From Phycisphaerales bacterium (GTDB lineage Bacteria; Planctomycetota; Phycisphaerae; Phycisphaerales; UBA1924), in assembly GCA_022843045.1 (NCBI GenBank), contig JALHOJ010000045.1:1-36245 (forward strand): a stretch of DNA of 36,245 bases, given 5' to 3'. Of the stretch, positions 33,128 to 36,245 are shown in pieces. Both the position numbers and the translations under genes were made by a program. Each line of letters opens with the position of its first letter. Within the stretch, counting starts at the first letter, position 1. The notes beneath the pieces are model-generated. The model was not told the origin of the DNA, did no database searches, and saw only the letters and a program-made list of their open reading frames with translations.

Positions 33128-34873
33128 ATGTCCCCCACCGCCACCACCGCGCCCGCCGCAGCAACTCGCTCTTCCGCAACCTTCGCCGACAAGATCGCCA
33201 TGCAGCACAAGCTCTTCCACGAGCTGTCCCGCATGTTCGCCGACGAAGTGCCCATGTACGACAAGAGCCTGCTCTGCAACCACGTCGTCAATCGCGCGGT
33301 CTGCGACCTGCTCAGCCAGCTCCACATCGGCTTTGGCATCAGCGACGAGCAGCTCGACAAGACCAGCGGCGAGCGGCACGGGGCCATCCGCATCGGCCGC
33401 CCCGACGAGTACCGCTGGATCGGCCGCTTCTTCGCCCAGTTCGCGATGGAGCCGCACAACTTCTACGACATGACGGCCGTCGGCGCCAAGAGCCAGCCCA
33501 TCATCGCCACCGCGTTCCGCAGCACGCTCAACCCCGAGCACCGCGTCTTCACCTCGCTGCTCCAGCCCAACTACTACGAGGATTCCGTCCGGACCCGCAT
33601 CGAAGAAGTCCTGAGCCACCGCCAGGTCTTCAGCGACCGCGCCAAGCAACTCATCGAGCAGGGCGAGCGTGATGGCGGCCTCGCCTGGGCCGACGCCGAA
33701 GCCCTCATCAAGGAAGCCACCACGCGGATCTTCAAGTGGACCGGCAAGGCCCGCGATTATCAGTTGTACAAGGACCTCTGCGATGCGGGGTTCAAGATCG
33801 CCGCGGACATCGCCTGCTTCGAGCGTCACCACTTGAACCACCTGACGCCCAACACCTTCTGCATGGACCTGTACACCGCCGCCATGAAGTTCTGCATGGG
33901 CGAATTGACCATCGATGCCTTCAAACTCCGCGCCACCCGCGCCCTCACGCGCCTCACCGCCTTCGCCGACCGCGACTACATGCACCTCACGTTCAAGCAC
34001 CTCTCCTACGACACCATCGACAGCTTCAAGAAGGGCACGCTGACCCCTGACGCCCCCACCGCAATCGCCCGCGCTGTCGATGCCCTCACCAAGCGCCTCC
34101 AATCCGACGACCTCGCCCTGACCAAGCTGAAACACTCGGGCTTCAAGGACTTCACCGAAGGCCCCAGCGAAGACACGCCCATCCTGCTGCGCCAGGACGC
34201 GTACAAGGCCTTGACCGAACCCGTCACCTTCACCAACCCCGATGGCTCGACCACGCAGGCCACGCACACCGCCCGCTTCGGCGAGATCGAACAACGCTTC
34301 TTCGCCTGCACGCCCATGGGCCGCGACCTCTACGACACCTGCCTCGGAGAGGCCGATGCCGCACGCGACAAGGATCCCAAGATCGTCTCGCGCGACTTCG
34401 CCGCCTACGAAGCCCTGTACGCCGCCCCCTTTAGCCCATTCCCCAAGACCGTCCCCGAACTGCTCAAAGGCGGATTCATCTTCGCCAAGTACGCCCCCAC
34501 CGCCAAGGGCCTCGCGGCCAAGGGGACGATCACCACGACCAACATCCACGCCCTGGTCGCCGCCGGCCACGCCTCCTACGAAGCCCTCCGCTACGAAGAC
34601 TTCCTGCCCGTCTCCGCCGCCGGCATCTTCGCCAGCAACCTGAACCAATACGGCACCAAGTCCACCGCGCACGTCAAGCCCACGTACAAGCAGTCGGACC
34701 TCGAAGCCGTGCTAGGGAAGCCCATCATCGACGCGAGCGCGGTCTACGCAGCGATGCACGCCCGCAGCATCCTCACCACGCTCGATGCGTTGGGAGTGGG
34801 ATCACAGTTGCCCGCGGCGCAGCGGGGCGAACTGGAAGCGACGGCGGCAAAGGCACTGGGCACTGGGCACTAG
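33128..34873 (+). CDS. hglS: 2-oxoadipate dioxygenase/decarboxylase (YdcJ/HglS, DUF1338), long form
   Basis: This 581-residue protein has GAGGG six bases before its ATG. Characteristic blocks match YdcJ/HglS: ERHGAIR (82-88), RVFTSLL, HLNHLTP (235-241), PILLRQDAYKALTE, THTARFGEIEQR (379-390) and YEDFLPVSAAGIFASNL. In HglS the metal is held by the His of RHGAIR, a His of the NHLTP region and the Glu of FGEIEQ (here His84, His235 or His238, and Glu386), with the nearby Arg (Arg88) contacting substrate. The known enzyme converts 2-oxoadipate to D-2-hydroxyglutarate with O2 in lysine breakdown. An insert of about 80-100 residues (about 245-345), absent from YdcJ, separates NHLTP and PILLRQ. The gene ends inside a 7-bp repeat array, which supplies its TAG stop and its last residues LGTGH. 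Confidence 0.92.
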   Translation: MSPTATTAPAAATRSSATFADKIAMQHKLFHELSRMFADEVPMYDKSLLCNHVVNRAVCDLLSQLHIGFGISDEQLDKTSGERHGAIRIGRPDEYRWIGRFFAQFAMEPHNFYDMTAVGAKSQPIIATAFRSTLNPEHRVFTSLLQPNYYEDSVRTRIEEVLSHRQVFSDRAKQLIEQGERDGGLAWADAEALIKEATTRIFKWTGKARDYQLYKDLCDAGFKIAADIACFERHHLNHLTPNTFCMDLYTAAMKFCMGELTIDAFKLRATRALTRLTAFADRDYMHLTFKHLSYDTIDSFKKGTLTPDAPTAIARAVDALTKRLQSDDLALTKLKHSGFKDFTEGPSEDTPILLRQDAYKALTEPVTFTNPDGSTTQATHTARFGEIEQRFFACTPMGRDLYDTCLGEADAARDKDPKIVSRDFAAYEALYAAPFSPFPKTVPELLKGGFIFAKYAPTAKGLAAKGTITTTNIHALVAAGHASYEALRYEDFLPVSAAGIFASNLNQYGTKSTAHVKPTYKQSDLEAVLGKPIIDASAVYAAMHARSILTTLDALGVGSQLPAAQRGELEATAAKALGTGH

Positions 34874-34879
34874 GCATTG
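34852..34879 (+). repeat. Heptamer array A (GGCACTG-type)
   Basis: Four consecutive 7-bp units: GGCACTG, GGCACTG, GGCACTA and GGCATTG. The array overlaps the end of the 33128-34873 gene, and the third unit contains its TAG stop. An inverted copy of the same word is at 36224-36245. Confidence 0.9.
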
Positions 34880-34949
34880 GGGAAGAAAGACACGGCATTC
34901 GGGATTCGGCATTCGGCATTCGGGAAGAAAGACACGGCATTCGGCATGT
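34880..34949 (+). repeat. Heptamer array B (GGCATTC-type) with a 42-bp direct repeat
   Basis: Units GGCATTC and GGGATTC alternate with the block GGGAAGAAAGACAC. That block followed by GGCATTCGG occurs twice, exactly 42 bp apart, which is six heptamers, so the whole segment keeps a 7-bp register. Confidence 0.88.
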
Positions 34950-34965
34950 GCTGTTGGTTTCCGTA

Positions 34966-35209
34966 CGCCCCAGCGGGGCGTCGGGCTGTAGCCACGGGTG
35001 GAGCGCAGCGCAAAGCGTGGAAGGCCGATGCGTGAGGTATCCGCCCCGGAAGGGGCGGAGGCATCGTTGCGAACGTCCCAGCGAACCAACCCGGCAGTAA
35101 TTCCTCTGCCCCTCCGGGGCACGACCCCGCGTGCGCGTCCCCGTCCACGGGTTGCGTCGGCGCAGCGCCGACTCCACCCGTGGCTACAACTTATCGCCCC
35201 GCTGGGGCG
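34966..35209. repeat. 244-bp foldback (nested inverted repeat) element
   Basis: The perfect terminal 15-bp inverted repeats (34966-34980 and 35195-35209, CGCCCCAGCGGGGCG) are themselves small hairpins. Six unpaired bases inward lies a perfect 17-bp pair (34987-35003 and 35172-35188, TGTAGCCACGGGTGGAG). Further in, GCCCCGGAAGGGGCGGAGG (35043-35061) and CCTCTGCCCCTCCGGGGC (35104-35121) pair with one mismatch and one bulge. Local hairpins compete with the long fold, including CCGCCCC-GGAA-GGGGCGG with a GNRA loop (35041-35058), TCGGCG-CAG-CGCCGA (35157-35171) and TGCCCC-TCC-GGGGCA (35107-35121). It resembles dispersed palindromic elements seen in planctomycetes. No transposase or target duplication was found. 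Confidence 0.9.
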
Positions 35210-35240
35210 AGGCAACGCACCGCTCGTCCGCCCGCCTTGA

Positions 35241-35275
35241 TTTTCGCTTTTCGCTTTTCACTTTTCGCTTTGCCC
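35241..35275 (+). repeat. Heptamer array C (TTTTCGC-type)
   Basis: Units TTTTCGC, TTTTCGC, TTTTCAC, TTTTCGC and TTTGCCC lie directly against the stop codon (35275-35277) of the minus-strand gene. The sequence is unrelated to arrays A and B but has the same 7-bp period. Confidence 0.88.
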
Positions 35276-35946
35276 TACGCCGCCACCATCGCCGCCGTAT
35301 CCCCGCTCCACCCCCCGACATCACCCGTCCGCGTCAGCCACCGCGCCCTGTAATGCGCCACCAGACCCGCTTGCTCCGCGGCATACGTCACCCGCACGCC
35401 ATCGCGCGTGATCGCGCGGACGTAGCGATAGTCGCTCTCCTGCTCGGGCGGCGGCGCATGCGGCGCGGCGAGCGCGACGTACAGCTCCGCCCCAATCACC
35501 CCGCGCGGCTTCTTGATTCCCTCGGTCCCTTCCGCAGGCACAAACCGCAAGCGATGCGTCAACCGAGCCGCCTGCTCCGCCGCAATCCGCGGGGCCCTCT
35601 CTGCGACCCCCCGGTGCCCGATGCCTAGTCCCTTGACGGTGATCCCCAAATTCGCCCGCACCGCATCCGTCGTCGCCGGATACGCCTGAATAAACCCGCT
35701 GACCTTCCGCGCGACGGTCTCCAATCGCTCCCGCCCCCCGAGCTTCGCCTGCGTCGCCGCCCGAGCGGCCGCCAAGGCCGCAAGTTGCTGCGCATACACC
35801 GCGTTCCACCCCCCCAGGGCCAACTGCAGTTCCAGAATCATCGCTTCATCCAGCCCCTGCTCAATGAAGTACGCCGCCGCGCCCTCGGCAAAGTGCGCCG
35901 CCCACGCGGAAAAGTCGCCATCCGTCCTGGGAATGAAGTCATGCAC
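35275..35946 (-). CDS. Conserved unknown protein with C-terminal Fn3-like region
   Basis: The protein has 223 residues from a GTG at 35946, giving the N-terminus VHDFIPRTDGDFSAW. I recognise this F/Y-I-P-R...D-F-x-x-W start as that of a family of hypothetical proteins frequent in planctomycetes and some other bacteria, with no assigned function. The order is a helical Ala-rich half (15-95), a linker, and a beta-rich C-terminal part (about 130-220) with RLRFVPAEGTEGIKKPRGVIGAEL and AGLVAHYRARWLT that looks like a fibronectin type III fold. There is no signal peptide. The frame stays open to 36207, but those 87 residues come from poly-C and heptamer repeat DNA and look non-coding. Both ends of the gene are bordered by heptamer arrays. 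Confidence 0.85.
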   Translation of the reverse strand: MHDFIPRTDGDFSAWAAHFAEGAAAYFIEQGLDEAMILELQLALGGWNAVYAQQLAALAAARAATQAKLGGRERLETVARKVSGFIQAYPATTDAVRANLGITVKGLGIGHRGVAERAPRIAAEQAARLTHRLRFVPAEGTEGIKKPRGVIGAELYVALAAPHAPPPEQESDYRYVRAITRDGVRVTYAAEQAGLVAHYRARWLTRTGDVGGWSGDTAAMVAA

Positions 35947-35993
35947 CCCAGGGGGATCGGCCCCCCGAGCGGCACACTTGAGCGCGACCCCGC

Positions 35994-36049
35994 GAGTGGA
36001 GAGTGGAGAACAGCAAGCAGAGAGCGGGGAACCGCGAAGAAAGAGCGGA
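35994..36049 (+). repeat. Heptamer array D (GAGTGGA-type)
   Basis: Eight units kept in a 7-bp frame: GAGTGGA, GAGTGGA, GAACAGC, AAGCAGA, GAGCGGG, GAACCGC, GAAGAAA and GAGCGGA. It lies 48 bp upstream of the GTG start at 35946. A C-rich low-complexity tract follows to about 36190. Confidence 0.8.
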
Positions 36050-36223
36050 AATCCCCGCCCCAACCAAAGACTCCCCCGCCCCCTCCGGGGAACCCCCCGC
36101 CCCCCGAGCGGCAATCCGCAGCCCGCACGCAGCACCCCCCACCCCTCCCGCCCCCCTCCGCCCACGACCCGCGCCAAAGCAGCAACCACCCCCACGCCCA
36201 ATTCCATGTTCCTTGTGCTTTGC

Positions 36224-36245
36224 CAGTGCCCAGTGCCTAGTCCCC
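36224..36245 (-). repeat. Heptamer array E, inverted copy of array A (cut by window end)
   Basis: Read on the minus strand: GGGACTA, GGCACTG, GGCACTG, then GCAAAGC. The word GGCACTG is the same as in array A at 34852 but inverted, so the two flank the 35-kb repeat-rich segment about 1.37 kb apart. The array is incomplete because the window ends here. Confidence 0.85.

Larger units (their letters stand above)
34874..35274. other. 401-bp non-coding, repeat-filled region
   Basis: The gap between two convergent genes holds heptamer array B (34880-34949), the foldback element (34966-35209) and heptamer array C (35241-35275). No gene is supported. Frames on both strands are built from the repeat sequence. 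Confidence 0.85.

Noticed and set aside
33065..34672. Long minus-strand Gly/Val/Glu-rich frame opposite the dioxygenase
   Set aside because: It is a shadow of a well-supported gene with all metal ligands; its composition is that of a GC-rich antisense frame. The same applies to 31559-32854 opposite fumarase and 23498-25159 opposite mreB/mreC.
34802..35215. Minus-strand frames of 134 and 137 codons across the foldback element
   Set aside because: They are translated from repeats and palindromes, with repeated ECR/PNAEC words, and lack any protein-like character. Such frames have been annotated as genes in planctomycetes but look spurious.
35947..36207. N-terminal 87 residues of the long frame at 35275-36207
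   Set aside because: They are encoded by C-rich and heptamer repeat DNA; the known family starts near VHDFIPR, which has its own GTG.

Overview
The window reads as GC-rich chromosomal DNA of a planctomycete, most likely of the Phycisphaerae/Phycisphaerales type. This is inferred from exported type I sulfatases with a formylglycine-generating enzyme, a Ser/Thr kinase with a TPR tail, an exported redoxin/cytochrome fusion, LVIVD and RCC1 propeller proteins carrying bacterial FTYQG and S74-type modules, and a foldback element rich in CCCCTCCGGGGC-type hairpins. No rRNA, tRNA, CRISPR array, transposase or integrase was recognised.

Region 1 (1-2.1 kb, minus strand) is an AT-richer two-gene unit: a putative ADP-ribosyltransferase-like protein followed by a small protein with an RNxxxH motif typical of HEPN RNases. 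It is the best candidate here for an undescribed defence or toxin-like module, but both assignments are motif-level only. Region 2 (2.1-16.6 kb, all minus strand) is an export-oriented block: a seven-bladed LVIVD propeller protein, a DUF1254/DUF1214 protein, a six-repeat RCC1 protein with an S74 chaperone tail, a lipoprotein of unknown function, a HAD-phosphatase lipoprotein, two arylsulfatases, and an exported formylglycine-generating enzyme overlapping the second sulfatase. Four near-identical 34-nt hairpins sit after genes in this block, and two other strong hairpins look like ordinary terminators.

Region 3 (16.7-21.3 kb, minus strand) pairs a membrane Ser/Thr kinase with TPRs with a lipoprotein that fuses a redoxin domain, a CxxCH haem site and a C-terminal beta domain. 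Region 4 (21.4-27 kb) holds a cupin, a DUF4239 membrane protein, the mreB-mreC-mreD cell-shape operon (plus strand, with an octamer inverted repeat between mreB and mreC), a DinB-like protein and a small membrane protein.

Region 5 (27.1-31.3 kb, minus strand) holds an HNH endonuclease, a patatin-like lipoprotein and a transglutaminase-fold protein that seems to lack catalytic Cys and His. Region 6 (31.3-34.9 kb, plus strand) holds class II fumarase with a Lys/Ala/Pro-rich N-terminal extension and a long form of the YdcJ/HglS 2-oxoadipate dioxygenase/decarboxylase. Region 7 (34.85-36.25 kb) is repeat-rich: five arrays with a strict 7-bp period, a 244-bp foldback element, and one small gene of a conserved unknown family. 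Start codons were chosen by ribosome-binding sites, signal peptides and family alignment from memory; alternatives are noted in each entry.
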